Shown piece by piece: positions 1-9,456 of a stretch of DNA of 64,000 nt. Source of the stretch: Seminavis robusta (taxonomy: Eukaryota; Bacillariophyta; Bacillariophyceae; Naviculales; Naviculaceae). The notes beneath the pieces are model-generated. The model saw nothing but the letters and a program-made list of their open reading frames with translations. It had not been told where the DNA came from and searched no databases. The stretch lies in the NCBI GenBank assembly GCA_903772945.1, contig CAICTM010000177.1, positions 1 to 64,000 on the forward strand, in the 5' to 3' direction. The stretch's first letter is position 1, and every line of letters starts with the position of its first letter. Made by a program: the position numbers and the translations under genes.

Positions 1-1386
1 ATTCCGCGCACTCGTGTTTCAGTTTCTCTCTGATCAGCTTGGAGGACGCATACTGTTGCCTTCCGGACGAGTTGGGTGCATACTTGTACTCCACTGTCGT
101 CGTCCGCCTCGTGTTGCTGTTGCTATTGCTATTGTTGTTCTTCTTCTTCGTCGACCCACTCCTGCCAGAGCCGTTGCCTCTGGTCTTGCTCATGATGGAC
201 GACTTGTGTTGGAAACTTGCGGACAAAAGATGCCGTAGCTCTCCAACCGTAGCTCAAACGAAGTTATCGTTCTTCGATATGAGTCCAGCGCGTCGATGCG
301 CACCTATAGGGTATACTTGGACGTGTCACGGATGACGTCACGGATGACGTCACTATGACGTCACGTGATGATGTCACGGGATGACGTCACGCGATGACGT
401 CACGCGATGATGTCACGGGATGACGTCAGCAAAAAACGTCACTGATTCCCGTTTCCGAATCGAGTCGCGATCGGAATTCCGGTTCGAGTCAAATGAGTCA
501 ATTTGACTCAATGGACTCAACGTGGTGTCAGCGAGTTTCTTCAATCGATCGAAAACGAAAGAAAGAAAAAGACCGACAATGGTGCTTTTCAAGCCGTTCG
601 ATGGTAACACCTGAGGCTTTTCTTTGTTATTCAAGTAGGAAGCCTTACTGTACTCACTCCTGCAGTCGTAGTGGTACCCTTGGCTTACCTGTAGACGGTC
701 GGATTGGCGAGATTCGGACCGGTGAACGTTGCCGATCGCCGTATGTCACTGTTGTCTACTACCGTTCAGAGGCTCTGTAGCTCCGTTTCGGCTTGTTCCT
801 TCACTCCTGAAGAGTACCTGAAGGTCTTTATTGTAACTGGTAACTGTGTATACAGCCCTTTTCTTTTTAGATGTTGATTAAACACTAGAGAGACTGTTTG
901 GCCATGGTGAGCTATTTTAAAGTCAGTCTAAAAAGAAAAGTGAGGAATCGCTTTGGTGATCCAGTCGATTTCGAATTTCAGTCCCGGATACTCATGACTC
1001 AACATCTGGTCCATTTTTGACGGGTTCAAAAGAAGTTTGTTGAAACTGTATCTTTGGATCCTTGGATTAAACCAGCGGAGCTGTGATTACTTCGAATCTC
1101 CCCAATCCCCAAGTCTGGCATGTTTTGATACATTAATTAATAGTCTTCCCTTTCTTTTCTTGTTCTACTTTTTGTTCTACTAGCTAGTACCAGTACCGGA
1201 CCGGACGCTGAACTGGATTTAGATTTGTTGGCAATCAATCCTTCACGAGAGAGCTCGCCTACGGTAAACTACATGAATTTGCTGGAACCCTTTGCTACCG
1301 TATAGTTACGAGCCCATCACATTTTCTCCTTTGCTGCTTTTTCCGTTGCTGATTGCCCACGATTTCAGTTGATACTAATAAATTAC
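1..1386. other. Gene-free left end with palindrome array
   Basis: No convincing gene was found. Short open frames at 14-335 and 493-780 lack recognisable domains. The stretch holds the TGACGTCA array (separate entry) and, at about 1183-1206, a run of CTAGCTAG and ACCAGTACCGG words like those in other intergenic parts of the window. Any gene controlled by the array probably lies to the left of the window, because the nearest gene to the right (GST-like) ends at 1387 and is read leftwards. Confidence 0.5.
333..428. promoter_or_regulatory. Eight-copy CRE-type palindrome array (TGACGTCA)
   Basis: Eight 8-mers start at 333, 345, 356, 369, 382, 395, 408 and 421. Six are the perfect palindrome TGACGTCA and two are TGATGTCA. 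The last six are spaced exactly 13 bp apart, so the array is also a short tandem repeat of a unit like CGGGATGACGTCA. TGACGT/ACGTCA words are the CO2/cAMP-responsive elements described upstream of diatom carbonic anhydrase genes and bound by bZIP factors; that is family knowledge. A regulatory role here is inferred, since no target gene is visible. Confidence 0.6.
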
Positions 1387-2363
1387 TTACTTGGAAGCAG
1401 CAGGAGGCCTCTTTCCTTTGAATTTGAGTGGATGCTTTTCTCTCATCATGTCATGCCACTTCCAAAACCGCGCCAACTCGGGAGTTTCCGTCTTGAATTC
1501 GGGAATGGAAGGGAAAAGGTTCACATCTCCCATGTCTCCGACCAACCGTTCGACCTGTGCATAGACGGAGAAATCGGCGGCTGTGGAGGTGTCGCCCAAC
1601 AAGTAGGTTTGCTCCTCCGTTTTGAGGTAGGATTGAAAAAATGATAGTTCATCAATGAGCTTGGCACGAATCTGGTTGCGGTCGTTCATTGCGGCTTCGT
1701 CTGCGGACATGGCTTCCATGCTAAGCTGTCGGTATTTGGCTTTGATACTGGACAGAAAAAGGTCGACAATCATTTCGGATAGAACTGAGGGAAGAAAGGC
1801 AGGCATCATGGCCCTGGCCATGCTCCTTTTCATGCTGTTTTTATACCCTTCTGGATCGGCCCAGTTAAAGTACCTGATAAATGTGTGATAACGACCAAGA
1901 CGCAAGAGAAAAATCAGTTTAAGAACAAAATTCCAATCAGCAATAACAGTTGCAATACAGCATCTCTGGATATGGCGTACCATACAGCACCTGCCAGAAC
2001 CTTGTCGGAAGCCCTCACTGACAACTCGCTGGCTTCACTATCAGCAGGGAAATAATTGGTGCCCATGTTATCATCGAACCAATGCAGAATTGCTTCACTG
2101 TCTGGGATCATATGGACTTCACCATCCGCTGTAACAGCCTTGAGTTCTGGAACCAACGTCCCACCAGAGGGGATAAATTTTTTCCGGGCTTCTAACGGTA
2201 TTGGAACAAACACACAGAAGTGTTCTATGGATCGAGCATCGACCGCCGCAATCACCTTTCCAGTGAACTGACTGCCTGGCAGGGCATATATGGTGATGGT
2301 TGTCTTGTTATCATCCTTGCCGCTGCCTGTGGCATCAGTAGTAGTAGCTTCCGCGGACGCCAT
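1387..2363 (-). CDS. Glutathione S-transferase-like protein
   Basis: Two exons encode 289 aa: exon 1 is 2363-1981 and exon 2 is 1873-1387. The 107-bp intron is GTACGC...ATCAG, and phase 2 is conserved across it, giving AVW|YFNWADPEGYK. Residues ~20-100 look like a thioredoxin-fold GST N-domain (ITIYALPGSQF near the start, then VPELKAV and IPDSEAILHWF, the usual cis-Pro and Ser-Glu glutathione-binding region). Residues ~115-280 form a helical GST C-domain (LLGDTSTAADFSVYAQVERL). There is no signal peptide, so the protein is probably cytosolic and conjugates glutathione or binds ligands. The substrate cannot be told. It is divergent and fits no named GST class. The gene is divergent from the PAP gene, with 216 bp between start codons. 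Confidence 0.75.
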
Positions 2364-2579
2364 GGTGGATGGAGTGATGGCAACGAAAAGTGAGAAAGAT
2401 AGAAGGGTGACTCAGTCCCGGTACAAAAGATCTCTGTTGCATTCCCGAATCCTGCGTCGAGGATCTTTCGAGAAAAAAGAAACGGCAAGTTTTTGGGGGT
2501 TCTCACGCTACGCACAATGGCTTCTCAAATCCAAAAACAAAACCTGAAAAGACAACCTCAAACAAACCGAATTGCAACC

Positions 2580-3536
2580 ATGAAGCTCTCTTCATTAACA
2601 CTATGCATATTAGCAATCGGTAGTAGTCAGTTGGTGTCACCATGTCACGGCTTTCTGTCTCCCAGTTTGGCGGCCGCAATGCGCTGCACTGATATCACCC
2701 AGCAAAGAGGTCCTTTCTCACTGGCAGCTGCTACCGACGAAGAAGACTCATCCTCCTTAACAGCCACCCGATTCGTCGAAGCTGTTCCCATGCTATCTTC
2801 GGTGACAGACCCAGAAGCCATTCGTCTTCGTGACGAACTGCTACAACTAGCCGAAGATACCAACAAGGGATTCTCATCGACACCCTCACAAAAAAAGCGT
2901 GCCAGCGAAATCATTGCCGAATTGGCCAAATATAATCCAACTCCAGAGCCTGCGTTACCCTATTACACAGATAACAAGAATGACAACGACAACACGACTC
3001 CAGCAATTTCCCTTGCCGGCAAATGGGATCTCATTTACACGGATGCTCCCGATATCACATCGTTGGATACCAGTCGCAATCCACTCGCTACCGCCAAATT
3101 GGGACGGATCGGACAAGAATGCGATCCACCCTTTATTAAAAATGTCATTGAATGGAAAAAACCGGATTGGGTCGATCAATTGCCACTGCCGTTTGCCGGT
3201 GACAAGGAATCGCGCATTCTCCAAAAAGTCTGTACCAAGGCCACGGCCAGTCCCGACAACCCCATGTTGGTCAACTTGGAAGTGGCTGGAATCGATCTCG
3301 TAGCGCCACCAAAAAGTAATGGAAGCAGTGGCAGCAGCAAGCCGCTGCAGGAGGCCATTGAAGACGAAGGTCTACCCGTGGGCATTCTGCGAAACAATCC
3401 ACTCGAGCTCCGAGGACCACTGACGGCGCCGTTTGGCCAATTTGAAATTCTCTACCTGGACGAAGAAATGAGAATCATTCGTACAGGTCAAAATTATTTG
3501 GCGGTAAATGTGCCAGCCAAGGATGATTGGTTCTAA
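2580..3536 (+). CDS. Plastid lipid-associated protein (PAP/fibrillin family)
   Basis: A single exon encodes 318 aa. The ATG at 2580 is preferred over in-frame 2493 because it opens directly into a signal peptide (MKLSSLTLCILAIGSSQ) ending at CHG|FLSPS, the diatom plastid import pattern with Phe at +1. Residues ~80-318 match the PAP/fibrillin domain: a helical segment rich in RDELLQLAED, then AGKWDLIYTDAPDI, and the end signature GPLTAPFGQFEILYLD...IRTGQNYLAVN. Fibrillins are lipocalin-like proteins of thylakoids and plastoglobules that bind lipids and pigments and help in photoprotection. The exact subgroup is not clear. The gene shares a short head-to-head promoter region with the GST-like gene. 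Confidence 0.85.
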   Translation: MKLSSLTLCILAIGSSQLVSPCHGFLSPSLAAAMRCTDITQQRGPFSLAAATDEEDSSSLTATRFVEAVPMLSSVTDPEAIRLRDELLQLAEDTNKGFSSTPSQKKRASEIIAELAKYNPTPEPALPYYTDNKNDNDNTTPAISLAGKWDLIYTDAPDITSLDTSRNPLATAKLGRIGQECDPPFIKNVIEWKKPDWVDQLPLPFAGDKESRILQKVCTKATASPDNPMLVNLEVAGIDLVAPPKSNGSSGSSKPLQEAIEDEGLPVGILRNNPLELRGPLTAPFGQFEILYLDEEMRIIRTGQNYLAVNVPAKDDWF

Positions 3537-4826
3537 TTAGAAAATTTGTATGGTATGCCTGAGGCTGCGACCTTGATCCTTAGATAGATGGTGCAAAATG
3601 GCGCTCTTGTGTGTTTATTTGTGCTGTGAAGCGATAGGAAGGTGAACGAGCCATATAGACACAATAGAATGTAAGGAAATAATACTGTAAGGAAGGCGAC
3701 TCGGAACTTTCGAAAACACCGATGGGTCCTCCTATGCGACGCTAACTCGGAGAACAGCGCCAGCATCCTCCTGTGGTAGGATTGTAGGAGACGGAAAGGC
3801 TGAAGAGTTTCTCTGGCAGCATCAGAGCGAACTTCTTCATAGTGCCAGGGTGTTTCCCACAACCTTTTCCGGTCACATTCCTTGTACAGGTGTTGCTCTT
3901 TCCACTTCATGTTTCACATCCTCTTGATCTATCATTGCGAGGTGGCAATAATCAAAATCTGAGAGACTGTCTATTACAGGGCACTTTCTATGGTTGCCTT
4001 GATAGCAACGGCCCACTGTCGTCCTTGGTCAGAGATTTCCATGGTTGGGTTTGGGTCTCTCTTTTGACTCTGATTAATATCCAACTGTGCTGTCCGTGCT
4101 GCTTCTGCTGGGTCATCATCCACTAAGACATCTTCTGGTTGGACTGTACAAAGTTATGGAATAGTCGTCACACGATGCAACAGTGGAGAGTATGAATCAG
4201 GCGTGACTTGGAACCAATGTTGGCCGGGGACGATGCATAGAGATTGGAGGGAAATGATGGAAAGACGTTTTTGGCAGTGGATTGATGTGTAGATGAAGGG
4301 TTCATGGTAGCTAGGAACTGTGGTGGAAAATGGGATGTGCGTGGGATGCTATTGCGATACTGCAAATGATGTAACAGGAATGCTCATTGCCGCTGCGGGA
4401 AGGTTGGCTGAGAATTTACACGTAGTTCATTGCCGACTGTGACAGTGGGAGGGCGCACAGAAACAGTGCAGGTGACTTGTGGGGGTGGAATAGGGCACAC
4501 AGCAATGCCTGTTGCGTAACCTTCTTTCAGGCAGCACAATTGGAAGAATGACGAGATGGGCTTCCGGCATTGCCCAAACCTTCAGAGGCGGTTGAAAAGT
4601 TTTGGTTGACAGACTTCGTTTTGATAGGACCAAGTTGTATAATTTTTTCTTTAGGGTACGCTAACATACCGGTAGTTCAAGCAGTGATAGAACGCTGCCG
4701 TGAGTGATGCACGACCGTGATCCTTGTAGTATCGATACCACCACAAGTTGACTCTTTTACACTGGTAAAACCGCTCCTTCAACCTTCCGTCTTTGCACTT
4801 TCTACTGTGAAATTGAATGGGCAGCA
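3537..4826. other. Intergenic region, no gene recognised
   Basis: The stretch lies between the PAP gene and the tail of the minus-strand gene at 4827-5696. The minus-strand frame at 3533-3910 (125 aa) has no family features. Nothing else is supported. Confidence 0.4.
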
Positions 4827-5696
4827 CTAGTTGTAGATATCCAGGCTCAAGCTTTCAATGAATGCTCTGACTGGGTCCACCAGCCTGGCTACGCCTTCAT
4901 ATCCGTCTCCATCGATCGCCGTATGAGCTCCAACTGACAGTGCCAATGGACGAAGTATTGTTTTCACCGCTTTTTCCATCGTCGTGGTTTCTAACGTTTT
5001 CTTCACAGCAGCTTTTACTGCTGCATGGTCAGCAAGCGAGACCAGGTGCCCTAGTGAGACTGTCGCCGTCGCTGCCGCAGCAGTCTTTGCACCAGCCTTC
5101 ATGCCTTCGACGCGCTTGCTCTTGTCGGATCCAGCCAGCTGCCAACCTTTATGTCCACCTGCGACTCCTCCAGCAAGTCCGCCGTATTTGACTCCAACCA
5201 TCGCAGCTGATTGAACCGCAACGGCTTCCGTACCGGCGGTAGCCAGTTCAGCAGCAACGAGGAATGCGGATCCTCCGGAAATCAAAGTAACGCCTATGGC
5301 AGCACCTACAGCTACACCAGCCACCAGTCCACCAAAAACTCCTGCCGCGACACTGTGTAACTTCTCACCATTGCTAGGAAGGGTGATGAAAACAATGTCG
5401 TAGCCATCATCAAGGACTTTCAAACCTCCGCCTCCGGAGTTGATTGCCTGGAGCATCTGACGCAAGTTGTCGCCGGAGCCTTCGAAACGGCGCCTACCAT
5501 CTTGCAACACGAAATCAACTCCCGCTCTTCCTGCAGAAAGATACAATTCATCGATTATCTCGTTGTGAAGTGCGTCATCGTCAGCCCTCAACACAAATTC
5601 TTGATTGCCAAGATGAGCACAGTTGAATCGCTGGGTCACCGATCGGATGACAACAGGTATCAATGCAGCGTTAGAATTCGATGACGACGACTTCAC
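4827..5696 (-). CDS. Hypothetical protein with glycine-zipper membrane region
   Basis: A single exon encodes 289 aa; the family is not recognised. Residues ~1-110 are soluble (predicted mixed alpha/beta, ending near DGYDIVFITLPSN). Residues ~118-185 are strongly Gly/Ala-rich with small-residue spacing (AAGVFGGLVAGVAVGAAIG, then GGLAGGVAGGHKGWQLAG), a glycine-zipper pattern like that of peptides that pack in or insert into membranes. Residues ~190-289 are Ala/Lys-rich and helical. There is no signal peptide. It might insert into a membrane or form oligomers; this is inference. The Gly-zipper arrangement also occurs in bacterial-type surface and toxin-like proteins, but no specific match is claimed. 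Confidence 0.6.
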   Translation of the reverse strand: MKSSSSNSNAALIPVVIRSVTQRFNCAHLGNQEFVLRADDDALHNEIIDELYLSAGRAGVDFVLQDGRRRFEGSGDNLRQMLQAINSGGGGLKVLDDGYDIVFITLPSNGEKLHSVAAGVFGGLVAGVAVGAAIGVTLISGGSAFLVAAELATAGTEAVAVQSAAMVGVKYGGLAGGVAGGHKGWQLAGSDKSKRVEGMKAGAKTAAAATATVSLGHLVSLADHAAVKAAVKKTLETTTMEKAVKTILRPLALSVGAHTAIDGDGYEGVARLVDPVRAFIESLSLDIYN

Positions 5697-6043
5697 ACCG
5701 ACACATTGATCGACGAACTGACTTTACCTGGGAGAGAACCATTGTTACTAGCACACTAACGCGTTGTCCTGCAACCACAGCTCGGTATCCAGATTTATTG
5801 CCAAGCCTTTTGTGCTCCCCTTCAAGCAAAGAAGATCTTCATCTCTTTTCACATAAAAACTTGAGCCAAACACTTCGAACTAATTTCCACGGCATGCCGG
5901 CTCTGAACACACCCACTAACTAAGGTTACGGCTTTTGATCAGACACGGATTGAGAAAGAGCGACGATCTGTTACCAGTACTGTACTACCAGTACAAGCTA
6001 GCTAGCTAGCAAGGAGTCTTTTAAAAAGAATGAATCCAGATCG
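5697..6043. promoter_or_regulatory. Shared 5' region of two divergent genes
   Basis: This 347-bp gap separates the minus-strand glycine-zipper gene and the plus-strand UBX gene, so it probably holds both promoters. It includes CCAGTAC and a (GCTA) run at about 5998-6010. No TATA box or other element could be assigned with confidence. Confidence 0.35.
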
Positions 6044-7535
6044 ATGAAAGAAACGCCCAAAATTGCACGACACCGAAAGCGCAAAGCTTCGCTGGACCAA
6101 TCTGGACAGCCGTTTCCCTTCAAAGAGACCTACCAGGTACTGTGTCTCCATTGTATCAAATCACTTCTACGTTCAGAGGTCTCATTTGCTCTCAGATAAT
6201 TGTGTCCGTGAACCATGGCAGATTCGGTAGGTGGCTCTTAGTGGATGTCTGTGGTGGTTTTGTTGGTTTCCCCCTGCTCACCATGTCCATTATCTTGTTG
6301 TATCTTCTGCCTTATAGACTCGGTCTACCGGCAGTGCAGCCAACAGCAACCACAACAACAGCAATGGCACTGCAACAGGCAACAACGCCAGCAACAGCAA
6401 TAACAGTGGTGGCAATACTGAATCCTTTTTGAAAAAGTGGCTGGGAGTCGTCACTCTGACCCTCCGTATCGTTCTATGGCCACTGCGTCGTGTCAGTCAA
6501 CTCTTGTTTCCATCGGGTGACTTTGACGGTCTATCAGCGCCCGTCACGGCCAAGGCCGCACAACAATTCGTCACTTATCTGCGCAACTTGAATGCCACGG
6601 ATGGTCTGAGATTAACGGAACCGTGGACCACTACCGGGTTTGCGGCGCTTCAATCCGAAATGGCCGAAACCAATTCGGTCGTGTTGATCTATTTGCACAG
6701 TCCGTTGCATCGACAGGCTCAAAAATATGCTCAGCGTTGTCTGTTGGGAAATACCATGGTCAATTTCCTACGACAACCCAATCTACTTTGTTTGGGAGTT
6801 TCCATCCATACGGCCCAAGGAGCCTATTTGGCACAGATTTTGAACGCCTCCAGTTATCCTTGCTTGGCATTGCTTCAACCCAAAAATCCCGGCCGACGCA
6901 ACAATAGCAACAGCAGCACGCCTCCTCCCATGAACATGGCATTCAAGGCAGAAGGAGCCACGCTCATGTCGCTCCGACCGGAACAATTGATTCAATATTT
7001 GAACTTGACGTTGCAGCGTCATCAGGCTGTCTTGGCCGAACAAGAGGCTCGTCGTATTCTGCGAGAACAAGAATCGGAATTGCGTCGACAACAAGATGAA
7101 GAGTACCAGCAGGCACTATTGGCCGATCAGGAACGAGAACGACAAGTGCGAGAGGTACAAGATGCGGAACGTCGTCGTGTTGAAGAGGAACAAGCCCTAG
7201 AACGGGCCGCACAGGAAGCGGAAGAAAATCGTTTGCAATCTGCCAAGGATGCATTGCGGGAACCACCAACATCGGGAGGGACCTCGGTCCGCTTTGTCTT
7301 ACCCACTGGGACCAAATTGAATCGGCGGTTTCACAACGATGAAACTATCAAAGCGCTCAAGGCGTTTTTGACACTGCATTTCGCGGAACAAACCGATGCG
7401 ACGCAAAACATCAGAAACATTGGACTATCAAGTAGCTTTCCAAAGAAGACGTATACCGACTTGGAGGATCAGACACTCGAGGAATCAGGTCTAAGTCCAC
7501 AGGCGGTGCTGATGGTTCAGGATTTGGATGCATAA
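6044..7535 (+). CDS. UBXD8/FAF2-like UAS-UBX protein
   Basis: Exon 1 (6044-6136, 31 codons) joins exon 2 (6318-7535) in phase 0 through a 181-bp intron (CAG|GTACTG...CTTATAG|ACT), giving 436 aa. After an Asn/Ser-rich linker comes a hydrophobic hairpin-like stretch (WLGVVTLTLRIVLWPLR), then a UAS thioredoxin-like domain (VVLIYLHSPLHRQAQ, then FLRQPNLLCLGVSI). A charged coiled coil follows (QESELRRQQDEEYQQALLAD, the UBXD8 signature region), and a C-terminal UBX domain starts at SVRFVLPTGTKLNRRF. UBXD8 proteins sit in ER and lipid-droplet membranes and recruit p97/Cdc48 in protein degradation. The usual N-terminal UBA domain is not visible. Either it is absent or exon 1 is misassigned. Confidence 0.85.
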
Positions 7536-7897
7536 ATCAATCAAAGCAGACAGAGTCTGGCTGCGGTACCGGTACTGTCGAAGGGGCGTCTCATGTTATA
7601 GAAGGAGTGCCCAGAAGTCACCGTGCGGTTACATGACCACTATAAGGCTAGGACAAACTAGAAAAGGTTTCGTGATGGATTGATTCGATTCTTAGTTTTA
7701 CATTCTTCGTGGTACTTTGACTATTTGTGTGACAAAGGGGAGCAAGCCGATGTGCCCTCCTCGGGTGGTCTTTCCCTGTTCGCCGGCCGTAGTCTCATCT
7801 CCAGAACTGATCACTTTCTTCTCATGCCCACAGCCGGTTCTGTGGCGCCTCACGTGGTGGCAGAGAGTCATTGCGTGTTCCAAAAAAGGTGGCTTAT
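7536..7897. other. Convergent 3' intergenic region
   Basis: This 362-bp gap separates the ends of the plus-strand UBX gene and the minus-strand membrane-protein gene. It probably contains both 3' UTRs. Nothing else was recognised. Confidence 0.4.
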
Positions 7898-9172
7898 TCA
7901 TGGCTTGACCTCATGAGAGAGCATCTTGAGCTCGTCAGCATGCGACGAGAACAGATCCCATTGGCTGTGACCTGTCATGACCGCAGCATAGAAGAAAAGA
8001 ACCTTGTAGAGTGGGATAGCGGACATGAATCGATGAAGGAGTCGAGCCATCACCACTGCAAAGCACGTCCAGAGCAAGACTGCCACGAAGGATCCCAAAC
8101 AAATCTGTTTCCATGACAAGATAGTCTTGTCCAGGATGACAGGCACAAAGAAGAGATCATCCACTCCTGCCAAAACAGTCATCGAAATGGTTAAGAGTGC
8201 GGTTGGCTTTGCTACTGGCATTGACAGGTTTTGTTCTGGCTTATGTGCCTTTTGTGGCAGGAGAGGGGTGTTCAAGCCAGATTCCTCGTCGACGGATGAT
8301 GATGAGGTTCCCACCTTTTTCCCACTTGCACTTTGCCGAGAACGCCAGTAAAACACACAAACCAACAGCCAGCAAACTAGAGCCCCCATTCCTCCCCATA
8401 CCATATTCAAGGACTGTGCTTGTTCAAATGTAACTCCCTGCACACTCCCAATGACACAACTCGCTGCAACCAAAACTTGGTAGGTGACGAAGAAGTAAAG
8501 TGCATTGTAGTAAGAATGAGCCACAAAGGGTACCAGCCAAAAGAGGTTGTCCAGGGACCAAATGGCGAACATGTGAAGGGAGTCCGCAAATCCATTCTTT
8601 TCAGAGTTTTTCTTTGTGGACATTGATTTAGCAGTGGTCTCGTGAGCATTCAGCGCTTTCGTGAAACCAAAGTCGTCATCGAGCGAAATTGTTTGGTGGT
8701 GAATGTTCGGAGTGTGCTTCTTGATATTCGAGGTTCCAGAATGAACCCATTGGTAGGGTTGCTCTTGTCTATCATGTATGTTAATCGTGTCGTGGACTTT
8801 TTCTTGCGTCTCCTTGTCGCTGTGATCCTTTTCTGGTACCGTTGTTGTCGTTGTTTTTGTGCGGGTGTTTAGGAATTTGTAGTGACGATACTTGTCATCA
8901 GGATACAAGTGATGACGCTGATGTCGATGCACATCATCGTTCACTTCCTCTTGGTCCAAAAATGACGTCTCTTTTTTTTCCACCGGCTGAGACGAGGATG
9001 TGTGCCGATCATGAAAATCTTGACCTTGCAATCGATACTGAGAGCTCAGATGCAGATTCTTTCCATCATATGGGATTCTCGGAGCGGAAGAGGTCTCAGC
9101 GGCCACTGCCAAGGAGAATAGTGTGACAAAGATTCCTTGTTGGATCATCATGGAGAGTCTTTTGCTTGTCAC
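7898..9172 (-). CDS. Secretory-pathway multi-pass membrane protein, unknown
   Basis: A single exon encodes 424 aa. An N-terminal signal peptide (MMIQQGIFVTLFSLAVAAET) is followed by a long hydrophilic region rich in His, Asp and Thr (~residues 25-205). About five membrane segments then follow: LDNLFWLVPFVAHSYYNALY, the YFFVTYQVLVAASCVIGSV part, MVWGGMGALVCWLLVCVFYW, TALLTISMTVLAGVDDLFFV and SFVAVLLWTCFAVVMARLL. The LAGVDDLFFVPVIL segment places two acidic residues inside a membrane helix, as in some metal or amino-acid exporter families, but the similarity is too weak to name one. The gene is divergent from the RibD gene, with 284 bp between start codons that contain a perfect CRE palindrome. 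Confidence 0.6.
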   Translation of the reverse strand: MTSKRLSMMIQQGIFVTLFSLAVAAETSSAPRIPYDGKNLHLSSQYRLQGQDFHDRHTSSSQPVEKKETSFLDQEEVNDDVHRHQRHHLYPDDKYRHYKFLNTRTKTTTTTVPEKDHSDKETQEKVHDTINIHDRQEQPYQWVHSGTSNIKKHTPNIHHQTISLDDDFGFTKALNAHETTAKSMSTKKNSEKNGFADSLHMFAIWSLDNLFWLVPFVAHSYYNALYFFVTYQVLVAASCVIGSVQGVTFEQAQSLNMVWGGMGALVCWLLVCVFYWRSRQSASGKKVGTSSSSVDEESGLNTPLLPQKAHKPEQNLSMPVAKPTALLTISMTVLAGVDDLFFVPVILDKTILSWKQICLGSFVAVLLWTCFAVVMARLLHRFMSAIPLYKVLFFYAAVMTGHSQWDLFSSHADELKMLSHEVKP

Positions 9173-9303
9173 GCCTAATTTTCAAGGTGCTTTCCTTCTC
9201 TCAAGGTTGTGAGAACACTAACAGAGTTGCTTCAAGCTCGTGGTTTGAAAATCCGAAATGGAATGTCATCGTCAAACGGCTATTTTACATTCGTGACTGA
9301 GAA

Positions 9304-9317
9304 GAATGACGTCATTC
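9304..9317. promoter_or_regulatory. 14-bp perfect palindrome with TGACGTCA core
   Basis: GAATGACGTCATTC reads the same on both strands and contains the full CRE/bZIP core at 9307-9314. It sits midway between the divergent start codons at 9172 and 9457, so it could serve either gene. The role is inferred from position and motif. Confidence 0.5.
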
Positions 9318-9456
9318 CCGTAATAGATCTTTTGTGGCACCTTTCAGCCGATTTTAGAAGCCACATGGCTCAATGCCACAATTCCACATCCACACCATCA
9401 GACAAACTTCGTCAAGCCCGCCTTGCAAACAAGCTACTAGGATAAGACAAAGAACG

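Noticed and set aside
3533-3910. 125-codon minus-strand frame
   Set aside because: No domain and it overlaps the end of the fibrillin gene.
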